DNA from: Mucilaginibacter sp. UR6-11
GTDB taxonomy: Bacteria; Bacteroidota; Bacteroidia; Sphingobacteriales; Sphingobacteriaceae
Assembly: GCF_020880695.1 (NCBI RefSeq)
Contig: NZ_JAJIWO010000011.1
Location: forward strand, 62,001 to 126,000
Length of the DNA stretch: 64,000 nucleotides
Direction: 5' to 3'
Each line of letters begins with the position of its first letter. Positions within the stretch are counted from its first letter, which is position 1. The position numbers were made by a program, and so were the translations under genes. Under the pieces are notes generated by a model. That model ran no database searches, was not told where the DNA came from, and was given only the letters and a program-made list of their open reading frames with translations. Of this stretch, positions 41,539 to 49,823 are shown one piece after another.

Positions 41539-42456
41539 ATGGGGTTGTCTGTAAAAAACATATTTTTTAAGCATACGGATATTAAGACCTTTTTTATAAC
41601 CCGCCTTACCGAAAGCCAGATAAAAGAAAAAATATGGCTAAAAAAAGGTGGGCTGATTATTGACATAACCCACCGGCAAAGCATGATCTGTTTAGATCCG
41701 TTTTGTATAGCCGTATGGTTGCCTTTAGCACAGGGTGTTGGTGATAAGGCTGATGCCCCAGTAATTTTTTTCACAAAAGATGGTAAAACTACCGCCTCAA
41801 TTAATGTTAGCCTGATAGAAAATGTACCCACCGATAACGGCACATTGCTGTTGTATAAAATTGAAAGTGTTAAAAATTACCAGCTAACGTTAATGCACCG
41901 GCTGGCCGTTTTGGGTTATCTGTTACGCTCAAAAAAAAATACCTTCCAAAGCCGCAGGATAATCAGCGCTTTGTATTCATACCCGCGGAAGATCATCATC
42001 GTATCTTACCAGGATGATGAATATTACAACATCTTCCCGATGGATATCCAGGGTTATATCCTCGAGCAAGGCATTTACCTGTTGGGTTTACGGACCACCA
42101 ATGTCACGCTTGATAAAATACTGGCTGCAAAAAAAGTGGTGATTTGCGAGAGCGATGAAATGGATATCGAAATTATCTATCAGCTGGGGAAACATCCCAG
42201 TACGTCTCCTACGAAAAAAGAAGAAATGCCGTTTGCCATAACTGAGAGTGAGTTATTTGGCTTCCCGGTACCGGCAACTATTGGCGGATACAAGGAGCTT
42301 GAGATTTTTTATAATCGAAAAATGGGCTATCATATGTTGCTGGTGGGTAAGGTTGCCAATTCAAAAGTTATTAAAGAAAGCCCGGCTTCACTTTACCATG
42401 TCGGGTTTTTGCAATTTCAAAAGGGAGACTATAAAAGCATAGACGCTATCTATTAA
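41539..42456 (+). CDS. Flavin reductase-like (FMN-binding split barrel) protein, tentative
   Basis: A 305-residue soluble protein with no signal peptide. Residues about 150-300 contain NIFPMDIQG, LLGLRTTN, YQLGKHPS, PFAITESELFGFPVP and HMLLVGKV, a set that recalls flavin-reductase-domain proteins; residues 1-150 are unlike anything I recognise and could be a duplicated or partner domain. If correct, it would reduce or bind FMN and might supply electrons to neighbouring radical chemistry. It is a single gene under its own ECF-type promoter P3, converging with the GNAT gene (8-bp gap). The family assignment rests on motif memory and should be treated as provisional. Confidence 0.45.
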   Translation: MGLSVKNIFFKHTDIKTFFITRLTESQIKEKIWLKKGGLIIDITHRQSMICLDPFCIAVWLPLAQGVGDKADAPVIFFTKDGKTTASINVSLIENVPTDNGTLLLYKIESVKNYQLTLMHRLAVLGYLLRSKKNTFQSRRIISALYSYPRKIIIVSYQDDEYYNIFPMDIQGYILEQGIYLLGLRTTNVTLDKILAAKKVVICESDEMDIEIIYQLGKHPSTSPTKKEEMPFAITESELFGFPVPATIGGYKELEIFYNRKMGYHMLLVGKVANSKVIKESPASLYHVGFLQFQKGDYKSIDAIY

Positions 42457-42464
42457 TATTGCCG

Positions 42465-43412
42465 CTAAAAAATATCAATATCCGCAAAAGTAAACTTGAT
42501 ATTTGAAGTTGGCAAACCCTCCTCCAAATTTTTAAAGCCGGTTGTATAGGATGCGGTGGGCTGGTAATATTGGGCAAACAAAGTGTGCAGGCCCGTTTGG
42601 GGGCTTGCCTGGAAATGGATTTGGCTAATCCCTAATTTACGGGCAAATGCCCGGAGTTTTTTCAGGGTTGGTCCAAAACCGTCCGTCATATCCTCTATGT
42701 CGCCTATATGCAGCCCGTTTTTCAATTTTATCCAGAATAAAGATCCGTTTATCTGAACCACATAGGTGGGCGAATAGCTTTTATACCTGAGGTAATCGTC
42801 ATCACGAAAAACCCCGTTAAATCCATCGGCTAAAACAGAGTTTGCAATACCGCGCCGCGGTTGCAGGCAGGGTTTTAATACCCACCTCTGGTAACGGCGG
42901 TATCCCGGCCGCAGGAAGGGGAACCTGCGGGCAATCCTTTCTAAATTAATAACACGCCCCACCGGGATCATGAAGCGGTCCATAGTCCCGGTGGTATGCC
43001 AGTTTAATTTATTCATCAAACCCGGTAGCGAATTTTGATTGGGGAACCCAAAAACCAGGCGGATCCCCGCGTCTTTACACAATGCGTAGGTTTGATTGGC
43101 CAGTTCTGTAAACAGGCCCATGTTTCTATAGTCGGGATGCGTCATCGTATCGGCCGATTGGGCCGCTAAAATGGTGTGGCCATCATACCAGAGCAGCGTA
43201 GGGATTACCCCGTAGTAGGCTATTGGCCGGTATAGTTGGTTATAGGCGATAAAGCCGATATATTGTGCGCCGGTATAAGCAGTATCGTATTTTTTTTGAA
43301 AGAAATCCGCCGCCTGGCTGCGTTTATATACTGCCTGGTATAACGAAGCCAGGTGGGTTATATTAAATACGCTTAACCGCTTAATTGTGTATGCTTTTTG
43401 CGTGCTAGTCAT
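42465..43412 (-). CDS. GNAT-like N-acyltransferase
   Basis: A 315-residue protein. The central part (about 80-140) has the GNAT acyl-CoA-binding strand-helix: SADTMTHPDYRNMGLFTELA, with RNMGLF as a degenerate Q/RxxGxG/A loop, followed by GIRLVFGFPNQNSL. Both flanks are longer than in simple GNATs, as in sugar or lipid N-acyltransferases of polysaccharide loci. It is the last gene of the P4-driven operon, overlapping the deacetylase gene by 8 bp. A deacetylase next to an acyltransferase suggests replacement of one N-acyl group on a sugar by another; this is inference. Confidence 0.72.
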   Translation of the reverse strand: MTSTQKAYTIKRLSVFNITHLASLYQAVYKRSQAADFFQKKYDTAYTGAQYIGFIAYNQLYRPIAYYGVIPTLLWYDGHTILAAQSADTMTHPDYRNMGLFTELANQTYALCKDAGIRLVFGFPNQNSLPGLMNKLNWHTTGTMDRFMIPVGRVINLERIARRFPFLRPGYRRYQRWVLKPCLQPRRGIANSVLADGFNGVFRDDDYLRYKSYSPTYVVQINGSLFWIKLKNGLHIGDIEDMTDGFGPTLKKLRAFARKLGISQIHFQASPQTGLHTLFAQYYQPTASYTTGFKNLEEGLPTSNIKFTFADIDIF

Positions 43413-44412
43413 ATTTACAGGTTATGGTTGCGTAAAGCTGATTAACGGGCGATATAAACGGATTAACAGTAAAACGTTCGCGCATAGTATTATCCAAAGC
43501 ATCTGTTGCCGCATAAAAATCCATCGCCAGTAATTGGTTATATCCCGCTTCTTTGGCCAGGCTTATTACCTGCGGGTTATAGCTGCCGTACGGAAAGGCG
43601 AGGCTGGTTACCGGTTTTGCTGTCAGCTTTTCCAAATATTGCTTTACCTGCAACAGCTCACTAAAAGCATCGCCGGGGCTTATTTTAGCCAGGTCATTAT
43701 GGTAATAGCCATGCGCGCCTATCCGCGCAAACGGCGAGGCCGCCAGCTCTTTGATTTGGCCCGCCGTCATTTGCAGCCAATAGTCTTTAAGCTGCTCCTC
43801 ATTTTTAAAAGGTACCAGCGGATATAGCTGTTCCATCAGCTCTGCCTTTTCTGTAAATCCCGTATTGCGCAGTTTTTCTTTAAGTGCGGCTTGATCTTTA
43901 GCCGACAGATAGTGATCGTACCGGCCCTTGGTATAGCGCTCGTTTTTAAAGGTTATTTGCCGCGGGCCGTATTTACTAACGACGCCTAAAAAGTCGTTCC
44001 ATAAAATGTCGTAATTTTCATTGGTTATGCCGGTGATAAAAAATGTGGCGGGTATTTGATATTGCTCCAGTAACGGCAAAACATAGTGATGATTATTGGC
44101 AAAGCCATCGTCAAAAGTGAGGCAGATATTAAACTGGTCATTGCTAAAATTACCGGCATAAAAATCATCCAGCGGGATAACGTTGCAATGCTTTTTATAA
44201 AGCTGCAAATGCCGCTCAAACATTCGGGCGGTTAAAAAAATAGGGTTAAAACGGGTATGGTCTTCTTTACAAATACCATGATAGATGAGGATGCGGCTAC
44301 CCCGTGCATTTTTATAAAAAGACTTATCCAGGCCGGTAAAATACTTGGCATCACGCATCAACCCGCGAAAACCGCGGGCTACTTTGGAGCGTATTTTTGA
44401 ATAGATGTCCAT
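43405..44412 (-). CDS. Polysaccharide deacetylase family protein (CE4/NodB)
   Basis: A 335-residue enzyme with the NodB motifs: catalytic and metal-binding aspartates in TFDDG (D101, D102), the metal histidines in HGYYH (H234, H238) and FPYG (273-276). The domain is interrupted by an insertion of about 90 residues between motifs 1 and 2. No signal peptide or clear transmembrane segment is present, so it may act in the cytosol on a lipid-linked sugar or nucleotide sugar rather than on secreted polysaccharide. It lies 6 bp after the amidohydrolase gene and overlaps the GNAT gene by 8 bp. Confidence 0.85.
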   Translation of the reverse strand: MDIYSKIRSKVARGFRGLMRDAKYFTGLDKSFYKNARGSRILIYHGICKEDHTRFNPIFLTARMFERHLQLYKKHCNVIPLDDFYAGNFSNDQFNICLTFDDGFANNHHYVLPLLEQYQIPATFFITGITNENYDILWNDFLGVVSKYGPRQITFKNERYTKGRYDHYLSAKDQAALKEKLRNTGFTEKAELMEQLYPLVPFKNEEQLKDYWLQMTAGQIKELAASPFARIGAHGYYHNDLAKISPGDAFSELLQVKQYLEKLTAKPVTSLAFPYGSYNPQVISLAKEAGYNQLLAMDFYAATDALDNTMRERFTVNPFISPVNQLYATITCKYD

Positions 44413-44418
44413 AGGTGG

Positions 44419-45546
44419 TTAGCTGGCTGTTACCGGGAAAACCGCTTCGGGATAATATTCTTTTATATTGGCCATTAAGCCAGGCAGATCGCCCTGCACA
44501 TATTTGCAGGCGCCGTTGATATAGATCTTACTGAACCGGCTCAGATCAAGCTGGCCCAGCTGATCCAATAAACTGTCATCAAATAACCTGATCTGCTCTT
44601 CATGCACCACCAGCAAGATGTCTGCCGGGTCGGTGGCAAAAAAAACATCGAGGGACGATCCTTCACTCTTCCTTTTAGCTACTACGATGGCTGGCCGGTT
44701 GCCGCCGCTGGTGTACCGCCAGGCTGCCCCTTCGGGATGAAGCGAGCGGTACAATTCCGGGTCGGTTAACATTTTTGTTTTGCGCGCCAGCCTGATATGG
44801 TTCCAGATGTTCCAGCTGCCGGTGAGGGTGGAGTCTGTGCCGAATAAAATGGTAGTATGTTTCTTTAAATCATCAGCCGGCGCTGTTTTATCCAGCAAAA
44901 AATAATTTGACTCCGGGCACCATACCAATGCTTCAAACTTTTTGGCCTGTGCGCCGGTCATGGCAACCCCATGTACGCCTATCAGTTTTTTTTTAAGCAG
45001 GTTCCAGTTAATGAGCCGGTCTATCTCGGTACCCGAAACTTCGTCGCTGCCTTCACCTACGTGTATCACTACCGGCAGCTTTCTTTTAAGTGGATTGTTG
45101 AGCCTGACCTTCCACAGTTTTTCAAACCCTACGGAGTGGATGCTGTGGCATTGGGCTATATTAATAGGCGCGTTATTTATAGCCAGCGGCTCGCCATGAT
45201 TAACTACCGTAGTAACGCCGCAAAGCAAATTTTTAAATATGCCCCAGCTAACGCGCAGGGCCAGCGGTATTTTTAACACCGCCGCTATTTCGTTTTGATA
45301 ATTGGCATGCAGATGATTGCCCCATTCGGTATAGTTATTATAAATTTTGTCGCCCAATTGCGGAAACAGGTTAAAATCAAGATGATCATGTGAATTAACG
45401 AGGCCCGGAAAAGCCAGGGCATTATCAAAAGTTAATTGAAGGGCGTCTGCCGGGGCATTGCTGCCCGGGGCAACAATCTGCCCGTTTTTAAGCTGGATGT
45501 TAACAGGTCCGGTGCCGGTAATCGTATTAACATTATTTAATATCAT
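44419..45546 (-). CDS. Amidohydrolase superfamily metal-dependent hydrolase
   Basis: A 375-residue TIM-barrel hydrolase of the deaminase-like branch (chlorohydrolase/guanine or SAH deaminase type). Visible metal ligands are SHDH (H53, H55), IHVGEG (H162), VHG (H192) and FGTDST (D238), all at the positions expected for a mononuclear centre. The substrate is unknown; candidates are deamination of a modified nucleoside or opening of a cyclic amide. It overlaps the upstream methyltransferase by 14 bp, so the two are coupled. An amidohydrolase is unusual in a glycan locus and argues for a small-molecule building block. Confidence 0.8.
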   Translation of the reverse strand: MILNNVNTITGTGPVNIQLKNGQIVAPGSNAPADALQLTFDNALAFPGLVNSHDHLDFNLFPQLGDKIYNNYTEWGNHLHANYQNEIAAVLKIPLALRVSWGIFKNLLCGVTTVVNHGEPLAINNAPINIAQCHSIHSVGFEKLWKVRLNNPLKRKLPVVIHVGEGSDEVSGTEIDRLINWNLLKKKLIGVHGVAMTGAQAKKFEALVWCPESNYFLLDKTAPADDLKKHTTILFGTDSTLTGSWNIWNHIRLARKTKMLTDPELYRSLHPEGAAWRYTSGGNRPAIVVAKRKSEGSSLDVFFATDPADILLVVHEEQIRLFDDSLLDQLGQLDLSRFSKIYINGACKYVQGDLPGLMANIKEYYPEAVFPVTAS

Positions 45547-46324
45547 GGCTTCGTTTTAAATGAATGCCGTAGATAATGCGGGCATCTTTAAATCTCTCAT
45601 AAACCGGCAACGCGTTTTTTGCCTCATAATAATGCTTTACCGATTCATCTATTTTTCGCTCCAGCTTATTAACTATCCTGAAACCGTGCTTAAAAAGGAT
45701 GCTTTCAATATCATATACATAATGCACAAAGTTTTGTATGGCTATGCTGCTGTGTTTATGCTCAAACGTGCGCCTGCCGCCAAATGCCAGGGCGTTTGGG
45801 TGGAAATCGGTAATAATGATATCACCGTTATACTTCAATATCCGGCTCCAGGCGTGCAGTGCCTCGTCAATATTTTCAATATGCGCAACCGTAAGGGTTG
45901 ACACAATAACATCATACGTGGCTGTGCCGGTATCTTTAAAAAGGTTATCGGTTATCTGGTTAGTTTTTGCATTGGGGAACTTTTGCTCCAGACGCCTTAA
46001 CATCCCCGCCGAGACATCAAAGCCGGTTAGGCCTGCCGGCTTGTTATTAAAAAGTTTGGGCCAGTGCCTGCCGGTACCGCAGCCTATATCAGCAACCTGT
46101 TTGCCGGTAATGTCAGTTTCGGCCAATAGTTGGGTAAACACTTCTTCGTCCAGGTCCAGCATCAGGTTGCCGGGTTGTACATCATAACTTTTTGCCCACA
46201 GGTCGTACGCCTCAACCGATTTTTTTTCTTTCACGGTGTTAAAAAACAGGGCGTGCTGCACAGTTTTTTTTAAAGCTGATAACAAGCTGTTAACCGGGCT
46301 GACAGTTGCTGTAACCGTATTCAT
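45533..46324 (-). CDS. Class I SAM-dependent methyltransferase
   Basis: A 263-residue Rossmann methyltransferase. SAM-binding motif I is VADIGCGTG (78-85-region), followed by TGFDVSAGML, TYDVIVSTLTVAHI (motif IV/post II) and a C-terminal domain of the UbiE/BioC/Methyltransf_11 kind. It is the first gene of the P4 operon; the ATG at 46324 is 35 bp from the P4 -10 element. The acceptor is unknown. Similar stand-alone methyltransferases occur in the opposite arm of the locus, giving three in total. Confidence 0.85.
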   Translation of the reverse strand: MNTVTATVSPVNSLLSALKKTVQHALFFNTVKEKKSVEAYDLWAKSYDVQPGNLMLDLDEEVFTQLLAETDITGKQVADIGCGTGRHWPKLFNNKPAGLTGFDVSAGMLRRLEQKFPNAKTNQITDNLFKDTGTATYDVIVSTLTVAHIENIDEALHAWSRILKYNGDIIITDFHPNALAFGGRRTFEHKHSSIAIQNFVHYVYDIESILFKHGFRIVNKLERKIDESVKHYYEAKNALPVYERFKDARIIYGIHLKRSHDIK

Positions 46325-46358
46325 TTTTAATGTTTTTTAAAGGCGTCTATAATCAATT

Positions 46359-46383
46359 ACGGCAGGCTATTTATAAAGGTTGC
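46359..46383 (-). promoter_or_regulatory. ECF-type promoter P4 (methyltransferase/amidohydrolase operon)
   Basis: On the minus strand GCAACC (46383-46378), 16-bp spacer and CGT (46361-46359, extended CGTAATT). The -35 continues as GCAACCTTT, as in P1, P2 and P5. P4 and P5 are back to back with 25 bp between their -35 elements. Confidence 0.75.
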
Positions 46384-46408
46384 CCCGGCATTTTATTTCA
46401 TTTAGCGG

Positions 46409-46433
46409 GCAACCTTTGGTTTGCGGGGGGCGT
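46409..46433 (+). promoter_or_regulatory. ECF-type promoter P5 (radical SAM operon)
   Basis: GCAACC (46409-46414), 16-bp spacer, CGT (46431-46433, extended CGTAACT). It lies 93 bp upstream of the ATG at 46527 and, if real, excludes the earlier in-frame start at 46380, which would be upstream of transcription. Confidence 0.75.
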
Positions 46434-46526
46434 AACTCTTTTGATAATTGTGTAATATATTTAGTTTTTAGTTTGATAGTGATGGGCGCCACCTGTCACT
46501 ATCTGTTTACCTGCGAAAAACATCAG

Positions 46527-48029
46527 ATGAATAAGATCTTACTGTTTAACCCCAAAAGCGCCATTGCCAAGTATAGGATCCCGAATTCTATTTTAAACAT
46601 AGCGGCGTCTGTTGAAGGGAAGTACGAGTGGGTGATTGTCGACGGAAATTGCGAGGCTGATCCGCAGAAAAAAATAGAAGCCTATTTAAATACCGGCGAA
46701 TTTAAATACCTGGGGTTTACCGTGATGCCGGGCCCGCAGTTAAGGCAGGCCATTACCGCCGCTAAAGCTATCAAACAAAAATATCCGTTTACAAAAATGA
46801 TCTGGGGCGGCTATTTCCCGTCTAACCAGCCCGAGTCGGTATTATATTCAAGTTATGTTGATTTTATTATCAACGGACCCGGCGATCATGCTTTCCCGGC
46901 ATTAATAACCGCATTGGAAAACGGCGAGCCTTATGAGTTTATCAAAAACCTGATTTACCGGGGCGCTAACGGGCAGATAGTTAAAACCGCCAAGGAGGAT
47001 CTGATAGACCAGGACTCATTACCCCCGTTGCCTTATAATAAGCTGAACGAATTTTACCCGATCCCTAAATTTTTAGGCAAAACTTACCTGGGCGAGAAAA
47101 CGCTGGCCTATCATTCAAGCATCGGCTGCCCGTTTACCTGTTCGTTTTGCGCGGTGGTGCCTATTTATGAGGCGCGCTGGAAAGCTAAATCGGCACAAAC
47201 AGTTTATAATGACGTTAAATATATTAAGGATAAATGGGGCGCTACCGCGATAGAGTTTCATGACAATAATTTCTTTGTATCAGAAAAACGCGCGGTTGAG
47301 TTTTCCAGGCTGATAGAGCCCGAGAACATGACCTGGTGGGGCATGGCCCGCATTGATACCATGAGCAAGTTTAAAGATTCATCGTTGGAGGCTATTCGCC
47401 GCGGCGGCTGTAAAATTATATTTTTTGGCGCCGAAAGCGGTAACAATGCCATCCTTGAACAAATGGATAAAGGCGGCACCCAAACCGGCGACCAGATACT
47501 GGAATTTGCCGAACGTTTAAAGAAGTTTGACATCATCCCCGAATATTCATTTGTGCTGGGCACGCCTGCGCCCACACCGGAGCAGGTAATGGCGCAGATT
47601 GATTTTGAGATAGACTTTATTAAGAAGGTAAAAGCTGTCAATCCGCAAACAGAGATCATTATTTATACCTACAGCCCGGTGCCTACCGAAGGGTCAGAGA
47701 TGTATAAGCAGGTACTGGCAAGCGGCTTTAAATTTCCGCAGACTTTAGAGGACTGGATAAGCCCGGCCTGGGAGAATTTCGACCTGCGCAAAAATCCGCT
47801 CACGCCCTGGCTAACTGCCGGGATGATTGATAAGATCAGGGATTTTGAAACGGTACTGAACGGGGTATATCCAACTACAACCGATATCAGGCTGAGCGCT
47901 TTAAAACGCGCGGCCATAAAAGCGGTATCAACCCTTCGGTACAAAATAAATGTATATCAATACCCGTACGAGATCAAACTATTGCAAAAGGTCTGGAAAT
48001 ATCGCCAGCCCGAGATACAAGGATTTTAA
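46527..48029 (+). CDS. B12-binding-domain radical SAM protein (first of the operon)
   Basis: A 500-residue protein. Residues 1-135 form a cobalamin-binding-like Rossmann domain starting KILLFNP; the usual DxHxxG is DGNCEA at 39-44, so the axial histidine is replaced by Asn. The radical SAM core begins at about 195 with CPFTCSFC (C201, C205, C208), and FFGAESGNNAILEQMDKG is the SAM-binding segment. Members methylate or rearrange unactivated carbons, or make C-C/C-S bonds. An upstream ATG at 46482 would add 15 atypical residues; 46527 matches the family. It is the lead gene of a five-gene operon under P5. Confidence 0.88.
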   Translation: MNKILLFNPKSAIAKYRIPNSILNIAASVEGKYEWVIVDGNCEADPQKKIEAYLNTGEFKYLGFTVMPGPQLRQAITAAKAIKQKYPFTKMIWGGYFPSNQPESVLYSSYVDFIINGPGDHAFPALITALENGEPYEFIKNLIYRGANGQIVKTAKEDLIDQDSLPPLPYNKLNEFYPIPKFLGKTYLGEKTLAYHSSIGCPFTCSFCAVVPIYEARWKAKSAQTVYNDVKYIKDKWGATAIEFHDNNFFVSEKRAVEFSRLIEPENMTWWGMARIDTMSKFKDSSLEAIRRGGCKIIFFGAESGNNAILEQMDKGGTQTGDQILEFAERLKKFDIIPEYSFVLGTPAPTPEQVMAQIDFEIDFIKKVKAVNPQTEIIIYTYSPVPTEGSEMYKQVLASGFKFPQTLEDWISPAWENFDLRKNPLTPWLTAGMIDKIRDFETVLNGVYPTTTDIRLSALKRAAIKAVSTLRYKINVYQYPYEIKLLQKVWKYRQPEIQGF

Positions 48030-48041
48030 ATAACTTGGACG

Positions 48042-48776
48042 TTGGATATAAGTATTCAAAATAGAGCAATAAGGCGTTCAAAACCCCGCAAGCCGGATTT
48101 TGAAGAGCTTTATGTTGCCGTGCGCGACTACGAAAAAAAAGTCTACACCGATGCAGAGCTCCAGGTATTGCCCGATTTTAGTATCCACTCTGAAGAATGG
48201 GAAATAAGAAAACGCTCAAGCGGCAGGTTGCTGTCTTACCTGGGTAAAAAGCAAAGGTTTTTAAGGATTCTTGAAGTAGGCTGCGGCAATGGCTGGCTCT
48301 CGGCAAAAATGGCTGGTCTGCCGCAAACTTATGTGGCCGGCCTGGATATTAATCTTGCCGAAATTAACCAGGCAAACCGCGTGTTTAAAAAACCGAACCT
48401 CGAATTTATATACGACAGCTTTACCGACAATACTTTTGATACCGACAAATTTGATATAGTTGTGTTTGCGGCGTCACTGCAATATTTTCCGTCGGTTGTG
48501 GCGGTGTTGCAGCAGGTCGAACGGATTTTAAGCCCCCACGGCGAGATCCATGTTATTGACACCCCTTTTTATGCCCCGGAGGATGCCGCGCGAGCGGCCG
48601 ACCGCTGTCGCAGCTATTATAAAGATATGGGTATCCCCGAAATGGCTGATCATTATTTTCATCACTCGGTAAGCGAATTTTGGGGTTTTAATTACCGGGT
48701 GCTATTTAACCCAACCAGCCTGTTTAACCGGTTGTTTAAAAAAGATCCGTTTTACTGGATCGTTATTAAAAAATAA
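48042..48776 (+). CDS. Class I SAM-dependent methyltransferase
   Basis: A 244-residue methyltransferase with motif I EVGCGNGWLS (about residues 78-88), GLDINLAEINQA, and FDIVVFAASLQYF. The TTG at 48042 is taken as start, 12 bp after the upstream stop; no ATG lies close enough to preserve the N-terminal region. It is followed after 3 bp by the SPASM-like radical SAM gene. The C-terminal part (about 180-244) is rich in aromatics and may bind a lipid or glycan acceptor. Target unknown. Confidence 0.82.
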   Translation: MDISIQNRAIRRSKPRKPDFEELYVAVRDYEKKVYTDAELQVLPDFSIHSEEWEIRKRSSGRLLSYLGKKQRFLRILEVGCGNGWLSAKMAGLPQTYVAGLDINLAEINQANRVFKKPNLEFIYDSFTDNTFDTDKFDIVVFAASLQYFPSVVAVLQQVERILSPHGEIHVIDTPFYAPEDAARAADRCRSYYKDMGIPEMADHYFHHSVSEFWGFNYRVLFNPTSLFNRLFKKDPFYWIVIKK

Positions 48777-48779
48777 ACA

Positions 48780-49817
48780 ATGCAATCCCTCATACATACC
48801 TACAAACGCTACCGCACGTTACAAACGCACCGGATATCAGCCCTGCCCGTAGTTATCCTGATGCCGCACAGCGCCTGCAACTGCCGTTGCGTGATGTGCG
48901 ATATCTGGAAAGACAATAAAAACCTGAAGCAGCTAACTACAGAGGACGTTACCGGTTTGTTGATCTCTCTGAAAAAATTGGGAACCGGGCAGGTCGTGAT
49001 GTCGGGCGGAGAGGCGTTATTGAACAATAATTTTTTTGAGCTTTGTAAGATCCTTAAAAACGAGGGTATAAAAGTTAGTTTGTTAACAACCGGCCTATCC
49101 ATAAAAAATAATGCCATACAGCTGTTAAGATGGGTTGATGACCTGGTGGTATCACTGGACGGCGACGAGCCTACGCATGATGCGATACGTAATATCCCCA
49201 GTGCTTTTGCCAAATTAAAAGAGGGTGTAGCACATCTAAAATTATTAAACCCAAACTATCGTATAACCGCGCGTACGGTTATCCACCGGCTTAATTTTAG
49301 AAATTGGCCAGCTATAATTGCAGCTGCCAAAGCGATGGGGATTGACCAGGTAAGTTTTTTGCCTGCGGATATCAGCAGTCATGCTTTTAACCGCCAAACC
49401 GCCTGGAGCGAACCCCGGCAACATGAAATACTGCTAAGCGAACAGGAACTGCCCGAGCTACAGGAGGTGGTTAATACCGTACTTAGCCAAACTGCCGATT
49501 TTACCGATAAATTTATTGCAGAGTCTGCCGCTAAAATTCAGGATATCTATCATTATTATACAGCGTTTTATGGTTTAAATCCGTTTCCTTATAAAAAATG
49601 CAACGCGCCCTGGGTGTCAGCCGTAATTGAGGCTGACGGGACCGTAAGACCCTGTTTTTTTCACGACAGCATTGGTAATATCCGCGATAGCCCGCTGGCC
49701 GATCTGTTAAATACCGAAGCGGCCATAGCTTTTAGAAGAACGATGGATATGAGCACCAATGCTACCTGCGTAAAGTGCGTGTGCAGCTTAAATCTGTCGC
49801 CACTGGCAACATTATAA
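48780..49817 (+). CDS. Radical SAM protein with SPASM-like C-terminal cysteines
   Basis: A 345-residue radical SAM enzyme with the canonical CNCRCVMC core (cluster cysteines C33, C37, C40), a VMSGGEALLN motif 2 and a C-terminal region with several cysteines (KKCNAPW ... RPCFFHD ... TCVKCVCSLN) of the SPASM/twitch type, which bind auxiliary Fe-S clusters. Such enzymes modify peptides, or act in small-molecule and sulfatase maturation. No candidate precursor peptide is seen nearby. It is third in the operon, 3 bp after the methyltransferase and 6 bp before the second B12-type radical SAM gene. Confidence 0.85.
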   Translation: MQSLIHTYKRYRTLQTHRISALPVVILMPHSACNCRCVMCDIWKDNKNLKQLTTEDVTGLLISLKKLGTGQVVMSGGEALLNNNFFELCKILKNEGIKVSLLTTGLSIKNNAIQLLRWVDDLVVSLDGDEPTHDAIRNIPSAFAKLKEGVAHLKLLNPNYRITARTVIHRLNFRNWPAIIAAAKAMGIDQVSFLPADISSHAFNRQTAWSEPRQHEILLSEQELPELQEVVNTVLSQTADFTDKFIAESAAKIQDIYHYYTAFYGLNPFPYKKCNAPWVSAVIEADGTVRPCFFHDSIGNIRDSPLADLLNTEAAIAFRRTMDMSTNATCVKCVCSLNLSPLATL

Positions 49818-49823
49818 CAGGAT

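Noticed and set aside
46325-46526. A precursor peptide for the SPASM-like radical SAM enzyme
   Set aside because: The divergent intergenic region contains two promoters and no short frame with a plausible leader/core; none is seen elsewhere in the locus.
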